Part shown: positions 1-11,584 of the stretch, in pieces
Position numbering within the stretch: position 1 is the first letter of the stretch
Layout: each line of letters begins with the position of its first letter
Assembly (NCBI GenBank): GCA_012295275.1
Contig: CM022679.1
Span: 26,382,474 to 26,446,473 of the forward strand
Reading direction: 5' to 3'
DNA: 64,000 nucleotides
DNA from: Chrysomallon squamiferum
Lineage: Eukaryota; Mollusca; Gastropoda; Neomphalida; Peltospiridae
Made by a program: the position numbers and the translations under genes
Notes under the pieces: generated by a model
Database searches by the model: none
What the model saw: only the letters and a program-made list of their open reading frames with translations
Told to the model about the DNA's origin: nothing

Positions 1-2739
1 TCTGTGTGGAACAATTCGCCAGAGGGAGTAACATGTCCCAACTGTCGACAAATATGGCCTGTTCAAAATAATATCGAGAAAACATTTCCACAAAACAAAG
101 AATTCACAGATTTGGTGGAGTATATAAGAATTAAGAATAAAGTTGGAGAAATATCGTGTCAAGTATGTTCCAATAAACAGAAAGCAACGACCCAATGTTT
201 CGATTGCGACACTTACATGTGTGAAACATGCACGTCATGGCACATGAAATTTCCAATATCAAAGCATCACAAGACAGTTTCCATATCGCAACTGGCGGAA
301 ATTCCACAGTCTGAATTTTTCCAGAGAAAGGATATCTGTACATATCACGAAAATATGAAAGTTGATGTTTACTGCAAGACGTGCTGTACAGCTGTCTGCT
401 CTACGTGTGCACTTGTGTCTCACAAAGATCACGAAATCTGTAATCTACAAGATGTCTACAACGATAAGAAGGTAAAGATCAAATCCACTTTATGTCAGTT
501 AGAAAAATCTGAATCGTCCACTGATGAACAGACAAAAGAAAAACAAACACTGGAAGAGATAAAAAAACGAAGTCTAATGAAAATAGATGAAGCCAGTAAA
601 GAAGTTATTAAAAAGATTCAAGATTTGACACAGCAATTGAAAAACGAAGTGTGTACAAATATTGACAAACAGAAATGCGATCGAGATGAACAGATAAAAG
701 TGGTGACTCCGTTGATAAAAGAGAAAAGTGAACATCTTCTACACTGTCAACAAGCCTTGCAGTTCGAACGTCAAGTCGAATTTACTGAAATGTTTGAGTG
801 TCTGGAAAACAAAATAACAACTTTGATCAAGTGTGGAGAATTGGTTGATTTAAAGATAGAGAAAATCGACTTACAGATGGATGCATTTGAACGTATTGAT
901 AATGAGATAAAGCAGACTGCAGTGATGTTTGACAAGTCAGAGATGATACCCTGTATTGAGATGACAGATGCTATTGTAGAACGAGAATCTTGCGTTCTCA
1001 AAGTCAGACAAATCTCAGAGAAAAACAAATCACAGTTAGAAGCTGTTGTTCAAACTCCTGGTGAAATGTACGAAACTGATGGAGAACGTCTAACAACGTT
1101 CATTTGTGGAAAGCTGCTTTACACGCCGCTAAGACTCGGTCTTCACAAGACTTCAGTCAGTGTTGATAGTTTTCACATTGAACATGACAGTCTCACATTT
1201 CACAGCAGAGAGGAGAGTTAGTATTTCAGTCTGTATTTTAATATTTGTAATATACAATGGAAAACTGAGATTATGACATTTGTGTGTGTGTACACACATA
1301 CATACACTTACCCAACATAGATAGATAGATATATATATATATAAAATAAAATAAAATAAAATGAAATAAAATAAAATAAAACAAGGAAAAGAAATAAAAT
1401 AACGAATAATTCATTTTCTGTTTTCAGCTGTAAAACTTTTCAATTTGAAACAAAGTTTTTATAAAAGTAGCTTTTGTGTGATTTTTTCTGCCTGTGTTGT
1501 TTTACTTAAACGATTCACTGCCATGTATGAATCTGTGTTTCCGTTTTAAATGACTTCTTTCACACTAACAAATATTATTATCGTTATTGTTTATTTTAGA
1601 TGCTGAACTGACGAGAAAAGTTCTAATTGGACTCAACGTGCAGTCCAACACGTTTACTGAAGTATTATGTGAGTAAAACATATTTAATATACGTTTATCC
1701 GATAACTCAGAACTAAATTTATTAATTTATATGAACTGCATGTCTTTCTATTGAAAAACTGAATGTACACATTATTAAAAAGTATTTAAAAAAAAACATT
1801 CATTCCAGATTTATGAAGAGAGAAGAAAGTATTAAAATTGTATATCCACTACGAATCCATCTGTGTATTTTATTTTTGATTTGTTTATTCCTTTGTCAGT
1901 TTAATTATTTATGAATATTTTCATTTCTTTCTTCATTTCTTTGTTTCTTTAACTATTTATTTTATTTTATACTACAAAAAAGGAGGATCAAGCGAGATTT
2001 AAAATATAAAATGTTATTTATCATCAGAACTTTTTCTTGCCGGAGATAATTATAGTTATAGACATGTATTTTTATTTTAACAGTACCCAATGTACAGTTT
2101 AATAAGAACTGTGTAAACTGGAGGTATTGTAACATCACAGATTCTAATGGATTGACCAGGAAACCTCCACTACGACCTGACACAGAACAAACTTCCAAAC
2201 TTAAATGTTTTGAAGGTGTTTTAGGAAACAAGACTTTTCACCATCCTGGCTGTTATTACTGGCAGGCTCGCGTTGTCTGTAAAGTACTGGAAACTGCACA
2301 ACTTAACACAGTGGCAGTTCAAATCGGTGTTTGTACAGAAGAAAATTATGACGATGCCGAATTAATTTCAGAAAACAGACACGCCTGGTGTGTAAGTGTT
2401 GATACCTGCAGTAATCACAAACGTCTGTGTTTAGACGTTTATTCTCTTGGGGAGGAAATATCTGACAGGCCGTTTGCACATTTTGAAAAGATCAAAGAAT
2501 TCATTGTGAATCTTGGATTGTTGCTTGACACAAAAAATAGAAAACTTCACATTATTCGTTTAAATGTAAACAAATGTGAATACAGCATTCCTGATATTGA
2601 CGTTTCAAAGCCTCTGATACCAGTATTTGGAGTCTATAGCCCTGCCACGTTTGATGTCAAGGTGAAAGTTGTTTCTGCTGATAATATGTTTCAAAACGAA
2701 GAGTTACTCAAGTTAATCTCTAATTTACTTAAAAAATAA
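1..2739 (+). CDS. TRIM-like gene A, 5' partial (RING/B-box/coiled-coil/SPRY)
   Basis: This is the 3' part of a TRIM-type E3 ubiquitin ligase gene. Window base 1 falls inside the RING, so the first RING cysteines lie upstream of the window. Inferred exons are 1-1216, 1600-1668 (69 nt) and 2084-2739. The junctions are GA|GTTAGT, TTTTAG|A, AT|GTGAGT and AACAG|TACCC. Joined, they give 1941 nt in one open frame (646 codons plus stop). The protein keeps the last RING CxxC, a cysteine-rich B-box 1, a C-x2-H...H-x2-H B-box 2, and a charged coiled coil. That coiled coil is a few codons shorter than in genes B to F. Exon 3 codes a SPRY-like domain with a YYW motif, a GLLLD motif and a PLIPVFGVY motif. 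Read without splicing, exon 1 would stop at 1219-1221, just past the donor. It belongs to the type-1 group with B, E and F. Confidence 0.85.
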
Positions 2740-2889
2740 TATTACGTTCTATAATTGACAACTAATCAATTTCTGTGTTCAAGATTTCTTAGCCATAATT
2801 GGTTCTTACCGATTTGTTTTTGATATTTCCCTGTATTTCTTCGTGTACTATAAATGTCAACGATAAATATATTTGCATTACTGCTTAGT

Positions 2890-3000
2890 CTGATATCAAA
2901 GTTTGGTGTCTACTGTCCTGTTTTGTTTTATGCCAACGTGAAGATTGTTTTTAGAGAGAAATTGTCACTGAGTGGTGAGAGCCTAGCATTAATCTGAATT
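2890..3000 (+). pseudogene. Relic of a SPRY-exon 3' end downstream of gene A
   Basis: The + strand here reads as a decayed SPRY tail. FGVY, then VKIV, then LSLSGESLALI line up with FGVY, VKIV and MSLNDELLKLIS at the end of the intact SPRY exons, with stops or shifts between. It holds one copy of the core that forms the 57-bp minisatellite behind genes C and F. No acceptor or upstream SPRY sequence is attached. Confidence 0.55.
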
Positions 3001-3104
3001 GCTCTTCAGTGTTAGATTTATTGATCTATTTATTTGTTTATTTGTTCATTTTTGTTCATTATTTTTTTTATTTTTTTTCATTTAATGATTGTTTGTTTAT
3101 TCAC

Positions 3105-3644
3105 TTCAACCTGACACAGAACAAACCATCAAAGTTGAAACTTTTAATGGTGTTTTAGGAAACAAAACGTTTCACCATCCAGTCTGTTATTACTGGCAGG
3201 TTGGCGCTGTATGTAAAGTACTGGATAAAGCAGAACTTCACAGTGTTGTAGCACAAATCGGTGTTTGTATAGAACAAAGATATGATGATACAAAACTAAT
3301 TTCAGAAAACAGACACGCCTGGTGTGTAAGTGTTGACACCTGCAGTAATCACAACAGTCTGTGTTTAGACGTTCATTCTCTTGGGGAGGAAATATCTGAC
3401 AAACCTTTTGCAGATTCTGAATCTTGGGTTGCTGCTTGACACAAACAATAAAACATTTCACATTATTCGTGTAAATGAAAACAAATGTGAATACAGCATT
3501 CCTGACATTGATGTTTCAAAGCCTCTGATACCACTGTTTGGAGTTTATAGCTCTGCGATGTTTGATGTCAAAGTAGAAATTGTTTCTGCTGATCATATGT
3601 TTCAAAACGATGAGTTACTCAAGTTAATGTTTAACTTACTTTAA
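3105..3644 (+). pseudogene. Broken SPRY terminal exon (gene D type) behind gene A
   Basis: This is a near copy of the gene D terminal exon (28760-29409). It starts abruptly inside the exon at about 3105, after T-rich DNA, so the acceptor and first ~25 codons are missing. At about 3413-3420 a 23-bp deletion relative to gene D shifts the frame, and the upstream frame stops at 3439. The deletion is bounded by the short repeat ATT in the gene D sequence. After the break the second frame stays open to 3644 and keeps the GLLLD and PLIPLFGVY motifs. It cannot make a full SPRY domain. The sequence that follows also matches the flank of gene D, so it arrived as part of a larger duplicated block. Confidence 0.85.
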
Positions 3645-4209
3645 AAAAATCAATGAAATCTATTGTGAGTGTTTGTGTGAAACTACCAATTTCAATAAAT
3701 AAATGAAAAATAGCTATGATATAATATCAATTTTATTTGTTCATTATTACCTTTCTTTAGAAATGTTTTATTATTATTACTATTATTAAATTTTACTATT
3801 AAATATGTCTTTGTAGTTTCTTTACACTTTTTGTCTTCTTCCTCTTCTATTCTGTTTTATTTAAGTAATTATTAATAAATTGTTTCTTTTACTTCTTTTC
3901 ATTATTATCGTTCTTATTGTTTGTAACATCTTGAATTTAATATCATGAACTTAATATCTAAGTAATTATAAAGAACACTAAAAAATAAAAATTGTTTGGC
4001 TTCAGGTCATTTCCAATCATATTTTTGGTTGCGTTCGGAGACGAATGGTGGAAAATAATACGTATTCTCCCGTTCTCAGTAATTTCAATACGGTTTCAAT
4101 AATTTCAGCACAACATTTTGTTATTTATCTTAACATCAAATATGCATACAGTGTAAATATTCTTTGTAATTGTAAATAGCAATAAAACTGATGACGTCAA
4201 AAAATTTAC

Positions 4210-4347
4210 CTGTAATTAACGGACGATAGTTTGATATGTTGTAAGCGGCTTGCCCCGTGGATTCTATTTTTTGCGCTGAATTGACAAATGGTTGTAAGTA
4301 CCAGTCAAACGACCTGATTTTCACATTTCGAACTCATTTGTCAAAAC
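4210..4347 (-). pseudogene. Relic of CHST15-like exon 3
   Basis: This minus-strand segment is exactly 138 nt, the same length as exon 3 of the intact sulfotransferase (49884-50021), and codes the related core SFDWYLQPF followed by AAYNISNY. The position of the acceptor AG is now AC, and codon 4 of the frame is TGA. The donor side (ACAG|GTAAAT) is still good. It stands alone, with no neighbouring sulfotransferase exons. Confidence 0.85.
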
Positions 4348-4350
4348 GTG

Positions 4351-4351
<1 letters not shown>

Positions 4352-4420
<69 letters not shown>
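4352..4420. repeat. (AAT)n microsatellite
   Basis: Near-perfect AAT triplets with one slip. It lies where the AAT-rich tract sits before the acceptor of sulfotransferase exon 3, so it is an expanded version of an intronic repeat. Confidence 0.9.
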
Positions 4421-4423
<3 letters not shown>

Positions 4424-4768
4424 CTACAACAACAGTCAATGTAACATATCAATCAGAATAATATAGATAAATAAGTAAGTAAGTAAGCAAATAAATTAAT
4501 AAATCTCTTTTTATATTATTATTCTATTTTTTTTTATTATTATCTGTTTATTTATTTATTTATTTGTATATATTATTTATTTATTTATTTAGTTTAGTTT
4601 ATTTTTTTATTCATTATTTATTCATTCCTTCATTCATTTATTCTTTCATTCAATCATTTATTTATTTACTTTCAGCGATATTTTCTGTACAATATACATA
4701 TATATATTTTCCATTATCGTATAAATTACGAATGAACTATTTCAAAAAGAAACTGTCTGTAAAATAGA

Positions 4769-4975
4769 TTTATGTCTGCCGCTCGAACTGAATCTACCCG
4801 CGTGACCCAGTCGCTGATACAAGCTGCCCTTTGCGGTTAAGACGTTTTTCAAGGTGGACCCATTTTGACGATGATCGTGAAATAGTTGTCGTGTGAGACA
4901 GGCTCCATGGTAAACATAGGATATTTACTTGTTAAGTGACAAATACGTTATAATGTCAATTTTCAGTATACTCGG
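4769..4975 (+). promoter_or_regulatory. Candidate non-coding first exon of TRIM gene B
   Basis: This ~200-bp block is conserved upstream of B, D, E and F and ends in a donor-like CTCGG|GTAAGT. The exon-side bases and the donor are kept in all four copies. The next strong acceptor in the same direction is the conserved CAG at 7586-7588, 94 nt before the start codon of B. I infer a 5' untranslated exon spliced across 2.6 kb. The transcription start is not identifiable. Confidence 0.4.
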
Positions 4976-5202
4976 GTAAGTTAATGATAATTATATTGCT
5001 GTTGTCGTTTACAGTTTCAGCCATTAGTGACACTGAATACCGTGTCAGTGAAAACTAAGTAACTAGTTAGTAGTGCTGTGGAAAAGAATACACTGAGAAT
5101 TTTACTTTTTATAGTTTGTTGTTACGATTTGAATTATTTTCTTTCCTACATATATCGGTTTAAAGAATGAAGAAATAAGTATATTTTGCTATTCAGGAAA
5201 TA

Positions 5203-5214
5203 GAAAGTGAAACT
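5203..5214 (+). promoter_or_regulatory. ISRE-like motif upstream of gene B
   Basis: GAAAGTGAAACT fits the vertebrate interferon-stimulated response element pattern GAAANNGAAACT. The matching position upstream of gene E (about 32050) reads GAATGTGAAACT, so the site is not strictly conserved. A 12-bp match can occur by chance. Confidence 0.25.
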
Positions 5215-5408
5215 GATAAAACATTTTCACATGAAACATGACGACATACTTGTTTAGATGTGATAAAAATGTTAACATTTATGGGTAATTTTAGCAATTG
5301 TTCGTTAATAATTGAAACTGACAGAAATTATCACAATATTGTACACTATTAGACTTTTTGCATACGATAAAATTTGTTTCTGAAGACTGTACGTTAAGTA
5401 TTATTATG

Positions 5409-5440
<32 letters not shown>

Positions 5441-6820
5441 GATTATAAATGAACTTTATGTTTTCGAGTCTGGATTTCTCAATGTACGCTGTTTGCAGTA
5501 ATTTTAAAAAATAGAAGAAATAAAAATGATAAAAAAGAAGAAAATGTTAGTTGATATCAGTGTAATATTTTTTAACGCGGTCTATGTGAATAGAACGAAA
5601 AAAAACCCACACTAGTATATTTAAATAGAAATTGTTCATGCATGAAATATATACAAAAGCTGTGAGCTGTAAGCGAGTAACAGGTTTAAGGAGGTGACAC
5701 TCTGTTAGTGTATTTGTCAGTATTACTCTTATCTAACTCGTAAAACACTGGGTACGCGAAAAAACGATGATATAGTTCACTTAATAATATTAACTTTTAA
5801 TACAGACATAACAACAGTACTCTGACAGGAGTATAATTCACAGTGTGTTACTCAGCTTCAACGTAATTACTCCAGGTTTTGTTTTACACTGGTTTCTTCA
5901 CACAAAATAAAAGTAGAAGCAGATAAATGAAAGAAAAACTATTTTTATTCTTTGAACATTCTTTTCCTTGTTGTTTTAGTAATAATTATAATAACGAATT
6001 CCGGTTATCCATGGAAATTTGAAGTTATGTGTTAATTCCTGGTTAATAAATAAATTAAATAAAAAACTTAATCTCATTTTAATATTAAATATTTACATCC
6101 ACTGGTTTTCTCTTTAAAAAGAGCTATAAATTCCACTTCATTTCCATTTAAGGAATAAATTAAAAACTAACGTAGAAAATACACTAACACAGTTTGTAAA
6201 AATAACACGAGAAAATAGTATTTTTCAAGATTCTTCTGTCAGTGTCTCCATTATGCTGAAGGCTCCTCACATTTATCTCAAAAAACAGCAATATATACAC
6301 ACTCGAAGGAAACATGGCGGAAAAAATCCATAAAATATCTTCTGATGCACTGTGTATTAATCTGAGAAAGTATTTAGAGAAATGTTAACACAATTCTGTC
6401 CACACCGATAAAGCGATACCCTGACACACACATTTTACAACTAAGTGCAGACAGGGTTTTATTCAAAGAGGATCAGGGCTGACAGATGGTAAAGGAAACT
6501 AAACTTAACTTAAACCATTTAAAAACCAGGAATATAGCAACTGCGAAAGCATAACAAGAAGCGGATATCCGGAAAATGAGACATGCGCTTTAGAGAAATC
6601 GTCATTTTCTTAGCATGTGACAATGGTAAAGCGATAATTGCTTTTTCACTTCGATTAAAATCAAAATTCCGTTTTGAAAAACGATTTCCGTTCCAGAATG
6701 TGAATTCAGCAAATTCCGTCCGTTTACCGCAACCGCGGAAAACCATTGGCTCTAAAGATACCGAGTGGGAAAAAAAAAACAATAATAATAAAAAATTAAT
6801 TATAATAATAATAAAAATAA

Positions 6821-6867
<47 letters not shown>

Positions 6868-7162
6868 TATGTCATTTTTAACATTCACTGAGAGAAAGGA
6901 ATCTGTAAAAAATGTCGTTGTTGTTATTAAATTAAGAACACATGATTTCTACAGGTTTCATAGTAGAAAGTGTTAAGTGTAACATAGGCGATACATATAA
7001 ACACACCATTATTAATACTTTAAGTTATTATTTTATAATTATAATCTATCATAGCTCACTACAAACTGTGACAATAAAATAAAACCTGATAAAACATTTG
7101 AACGTCGTCAGTGTAATACTTCGAACTTGCAGTAGTGATCACTTACATGACAGCTGTAGCTT

Positions 7163-7208
7163 AGTAGTAGCAGTAGTAGTAGTGGTGGTGGTGGTAGTGG
7201 TAGTAGTG

Positions 7209-7268
<60 letters not shown>

Positions 7269-7301
7269 AGAAGAAGAAGAAAAAGAAGAAAAAGAAGAAT
7301 A
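7163..7301. repeat. (GTA)n/(GAA)n microsatellite upstream of gene B
   Basis: Imperfect GTA/GTG triplets become pure GTA, then AAG triplets. Long valine-only or leucine-only reading frames here are artefacts of the repeat. Confidence 0.9.
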
Positions 7302-7588
7302 AACATAATTTGTACGTTTCAAAACTAAGCACTATTACCCGTGATGCAAATTGAACTGATTTATTACCAGTAATTGATTAGAAATTAGCGAGATTAAATT
7401 TAAAGACTTTATTCGCTATATTTGCTGTTAGGGTTCTTCCCTAGGAGAAATTAACACAGTACAGCAACAACTTCTGGATTTTCTTAATTATCTCTCGGAT
7501 GATACATAAATCTTCAAATGTTACGTAAATATACTTAAATGTTTCATACATTATGAATCGGTAATTTGCTTATTGTATATTCAAGCAG

Positions 7589-7682
7589 GTAACATGGAGT
7601 GATATTGTACAGAAGATATGTTTAAGCCTGCTTCTAAAAATACTTCTTGAGCGGAATTCCACGTCATTTTCAGTGATCCACA
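7589..7682 (+). promoter_or_regulatory. Conserved 94-nt leader and acceptor before gene B
   Basis: A CAG|GTAA motif sits exactly 94 nt before the ATG in all five complete genes (junctions at 7588, 18023, 26533, 34000 and 42263). I read it as the acceptor of the 5'-untranslated intron. CAG|GTAA also resembles a donor, but no acceptor lies before the ATG, so the acceptor reading fits better. Confidence 0.45.
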
Positions 7683-10616
7683 ATGGTTGAAAGTTGTGTT
7701 GTACCATTAATAGAAATTCGAGACGAGTTTGTTATATGTGAAATTTGTTTAGACTATTTTAATGACGGAGATAAACTACCACGTATTTTACCATGTCATC
7801 ATAGCTTTTGTTGTCAATGTTTGACTTCAGTGTGGAAGAATTCGCCAGAGGGAGTAATATGTCCCAACTGTCGACAAATATGGCCTGTTCAAAATAATAT
7901 CGAGAAAACATTTCCACAAAATAAAGTATTGACAGATTTGATGGAATATATAAGAATTAAGAATAATGCTGAACAAATACCGTGTCAAGTATGTTCCAAT
8001 AAACAGAAAGCAACGACCCGATGTTTCGATTGTGATACTCACATGTGTGAAACATGCACATCATATCACATGAAATTTCCAAGTTCAAAGCATCACAAGA
8101 CAGTTTCTATATCACAACTGGCGGAACTTCCACAATCTGAATTTTTCCAGAGAAAGGATATCTGTACAAATCATGAAAATATGAAAGTTGATGTTTACTG
8201 CAAGACGTGCTGTACAGCTGTCTGCTCTACGTGTGCACTTGTGTCTCACAAAGATCACGAAATCAGTAATCTGAAAGATGTCTACAGCGAGAAGAAGGAA
8301 AAGATCAGATACACTTTGTGTCAGTTACAGACGTCCATAGAGAAATCAAAATCGTACATTGATAAACTGACTTACGAGAAACAAACACTGGATGAGACAG
8401 AAGAACGAAGTCTAAAACAAATAAACGAAGCCAGTAAAAAAGTCATTAAAAAGACTCGAGATTTGACACGTCACTTGAAAGATGAAGTTGTTAGAAATGT
8501 TGAGAAACAGAAATGTGATCGAGATGAACAGATAGAAGAGGTGACTCGGTCGATAAATGAGAAAAGTGAACATCTTCTACACTGTCAACAAGCCTTGCAG
8601 TTCGCACGTCAAGTCGAATTTACTGAAATGTTTGAGTCTCTGGTAAACAAAACAACAACTTTGATCAAGTGCGGAGAACTTGTTGATTTAAAGATAAATA
8701 AAATCGACTTACAGTTGCAAACATTTGAACGTATTGATAATGTAATAGAGAAGACTGTAGAGATGTTTGACAAGTCAGAGATGATACCCTGTATTGAGAT
8801 GATAGACGCAATTGTAGGACGAGAATCTTGCGTTCTCAAAGTCAGACTCATCTCAAAGAAAAACAAATCACAGTCAGAAGCTGTTATTGAAACTCCTGGT
8901 GAAAGACACGAAACTCATAGAAAACGTCTAACAACGTCCATTTGTGGAAAGTTGTTTTACAAGCCGCTAAGACTCGGTCTTCACAAGACTTCAGTCAGTG
9001 TTGATAGTTTTTACATTGAACATGACAGTCTCACATTTCACAGCAGAGAGGAGAGTTAGTATTTCAGTCTGTGTTTTTATAATTGTGATACAAAATACCA
9101 AACTGAGAAAAAATACACACACACATACACATACACACCCTCCCCCACATACGCCCCCAACATAGCTAGATAGATATTGTTTAAAATCAAATAAAATAAT
9201 GTACAATAAAATAAAAGGAAATAAAATAACGAATAATTCTTTTTCTGTTTTCAGCTGTTTAAAAAGTTAAACTTTTCAATCTCAATCTATTATAAAAGTA
9301 GCTTTTGTTTGACTTTTTCTGCCTATGTTGTTTTACTTAAACGATTCACAGCCATGTATGAGTCTGTGTTTCCGTTTTAAATGACTTGTTTCACAATAAC
9401 AAATATTAGTCTTTATTTTAGATGCCGAACTCATGAGAAAAGTTCTGATTGGTCACAGCGATGGGTCTAACACGTTTGACGAAGTACTGTGTGAGTAGAA
9501 AAGGTTTAATATACGTTTATCCGTTAATTGGGAAATACATTTTTTAATTTACATGAATTACAAGTCTTTCTATCCAAAAACTGAATCCAAACACTATTAT
9601 TATATCTATATCTTTTTCATTATTATTATTCCCTAAAAGACTTGTGAGCATAGAACAAAGTGCTAAAAGATGCCCATACACCAACTGTTAATTCTGAATT
9701 TTGTTTGTTTATTTTTAAAATTATGTCTCTCTTCTATTTTTTTATCCGTCTGGCTGTTTATTTATTTATTAATATTTTTGTTTTTTCTTCGTTTGTCTGC
9801 TTATTCATTATTTGCTTTATTTTACACTACAGATTGTTGGTAAAGCAATATATATAGCATAACATGTTATTTGTCATCACAACTGTTTCGTGTCCGCAGA
9901 AATTAAATTTAAAACAACAACAACAGTGATAGTTATAGTTATATATGTATATTTCTATTTTTACAGTACCCGATATACAGTTTGTTAGAAATACTTTGAA
10001 CTGGAAGTATTGTAACATCACAGATTGTGGTGAATTGATCAACAAATCTTCAGTACGAACTGACTCAAAACAAACTTCCAAACTTAACTTTCTGATAGGT
10101 GTTTTAGGAAACAAGACTTTCCTCCATCCAGACTGTTATTACTGGCAGGCTGATGTTGTGTGTAAAGTACTGGAAAAGGCAGAACTTCATAAAGTGGTCG
10201 CTCAAATCGGTGTTTGTACAGAAGAAAATTACGATACTTCACATCTGATTTCAAAAAACAGACATGCGTGGTGTGTATCTGTGACGACTTGTCACAATCA
10301 CAAAAGTTTTTGTCTGTATAGTTTTTCAAGAGAAAGAATTCGCACTGACAATCCGTTCACCGATTTTAAACAAGAGGCGCGGTTTGAACTTACACTGGGA
10401 TTCTTGCTCGACTTAAAAAATAGAAAACTTCACATTATTCGAGTAAATGAAAACAAATGTGAATACAGCATTCCTGATATTGACGTTTCAAAGCCTCTGA
10501 TACCAGTATTTGGAGTCTATAGCCCTGACATGTTTGATGTCAAAGTGAAAATTGTTTCTGGTGATGATATGTCTCTAAACGATGAGTTACTCAAGTTAAT
10601 CTCTAATTTACTTTAA
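7683..10616 (+). CDS. TRIM-like gene B (RING, two B-boxes, coiled coil, SPRY)
   Basis: This is a complete type-1 gene with exons 7683-9054, 9422-9490 and 9967-10616, predicted at 696 aa. The RING ligands are C19, C22, C38, H40, C43, C46, C60 and C63 (C3HC4). B-box 1 uses C101, C104, C114, C117, C122, C125 and H129. B-box 2 uses C161, H164, C173, C176, C181, C184, H189 and H192. Residues ~195-345 are charged and helical, the expected coiled coil. The SPRY-like domain spans ~481-696, with YYW at 538-540, LGFLLD near 624 and PLIPVFGVY near 657. The family transfers ubiquitin through the RING and binds targets through SPRY, in cytoplasm or nucleus. The start is supported by agreement of five paralogs. 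The SPRY exon is the FELTLGF subtype, closest to exon 3b of gene E. No signal peptide or membrane segment is visible. Confidence 0.9.
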
Positions 10617-11284
10617 AAATAGATGAAAATGTGTAACATGGAGTGTTTGTGATAATTCATACTTTATTAAATTCAAGTGCAGAAAATCAAAAAAAAATAT
10701 AATTGAATCTTTTCCAATATGGAATTATTAAGAAACCTTTAGGGATAAAAAAAAACATTCAGTTGATAGAATATTTTCCCCTGTATTGTTTGCGTGTTCT
10801 AAATCGTGTGTGTGTGTGTGTGTGTGTGTGTGTCAGTGTGAAACTACATTAAAATAGATGAAAAAGTGAGATGATAATATCAATCTGTTTTCATTGTTAC
10901 TTTGTAAAAAAAATTACATTTTATTTTTAAATATACCTATGTTGTTTCTTTTCCTTTTTATTTTTGTCCTTTTCCATTTTAGAAAGTTTTAATATGTTGT
11001 TTCTTAATGTTTTTGTTTCTAGTTGGTAATATCGTGAATCAAATATCATGAATTTAAAATCCAAGAAATCATAGATAATATAAAAAAATATATATATTTT
11101 TCAAATTAAAACTAACATTTTTACTCTGAGATAATTTCGAATTACATTTTGATAGAGTTCTGAGACAAATGGTGGACAAATATGTATCATCTTCCTTTAT
11201 ATTCAACTACAGACACATGGCCCTAACACTTTCATCAAATCATAAAATAATTTTTGTTATCAATAATAAGTATTTGATATTACA
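10617..11284. other. 3' flank of gene B
   Basis: AT-rich sequence with a (GT)n tract at about 10805-10835. Its first ~70 bp match the flank of exon 3b of gene E (from 37377). No other feature was seen. Confidence 0.5.
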
Positions 11285-11390
11285 TGCTGTAAAATATTCA
11301 GATAAGTGTAAAGGTTGTCTTATGTTTAGTCTTCAGTATCAGTTCTTGTCAGTGAGTGGTGAGAGTCTAACGCTAATCTCAGCTTAACAG
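11285..11390 (+). pseudogene. SPRY-tail relic with one 57-bp unit
   Basis: The forward frame reads FLSVSGESLTLIS, which lines up with the VSLNDELLKLIS end of intact SPRY exons. It is one unit of the sequence that is tandemly repeated at 21655-21992 and 45165-45620. Confidence 0.5.
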
Positions 11391-11584
11391 TCTGTTCTTC
11401 TGCATGTTATGTTGCTCACTGCTTATTCATTTATTTATTTGTTATTTTTATTTATTTACTTTTTTGTTTGTTTTGTTTTTTGTCTGTTTTATGTGTTTTG
11501 TTTATTTTAAGTTTTATTATATTTTGTTTATTTTTATTTATTTATTTGTTTGTTTATTTTATTATTTTATTTGATTTCATTTAA

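Larger units (their letters stand above)
3645..5060 (+). repeat. Segmental duplication shared with the gene D downstream region
   Basis: This stretch follows the broken SPRY exon and matches 29410-30190 almost base for base in many parts, including AATAAA-like sites near 3697 and the TGACGTCA-containing sulfotransferase exon relic. Its later part (from about 4770) matches 24983-25280 and 31577-31870. The copy here lacks the tRNA-like insertion found in the two other blocks. No intact gene was seen in it. Confidence 0.75.
5061..7588. other. Region between the candidate first exon and gene B
   Basis: No supported gene was found. It contains an (ATT)n tract near 5409-5440, an ISRE-like GAAAGTGAAACT at 5203-5214, an unrecognised less AT-rich island at about 6555-6775, an (AAT)n tract at 6781-6866, and a (GTA)n tract at 7163-7268 that runs into AAG triplets to about 7301. 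The part after 6900 matches the upstream flanks of genes C to F. Confidence 0.6.

Noticed and set aside
4976-5014. A 39-nt intron between CTCGG|GTAAGT and TTTACAG
   Set aside because: Both ends look like splice sites, but 39 nt is very short for an animal intron. Use of the donor with the distant acceptor before the ATG seems more likely.
6519-6884. Minus-strand open frame of 121 codons
   Set aside because: Half is translated AAT repeat. The rest has no recognised domain. I list the island as a curiosity but not as a gene.
7098-7332. Poly-valine and poly-leucine frames on both strands
   Set aside because: Pure translation of a GTA/GAA microsatellite. Similar artefacts occur at all CA, TA, AAT and GA tracts.
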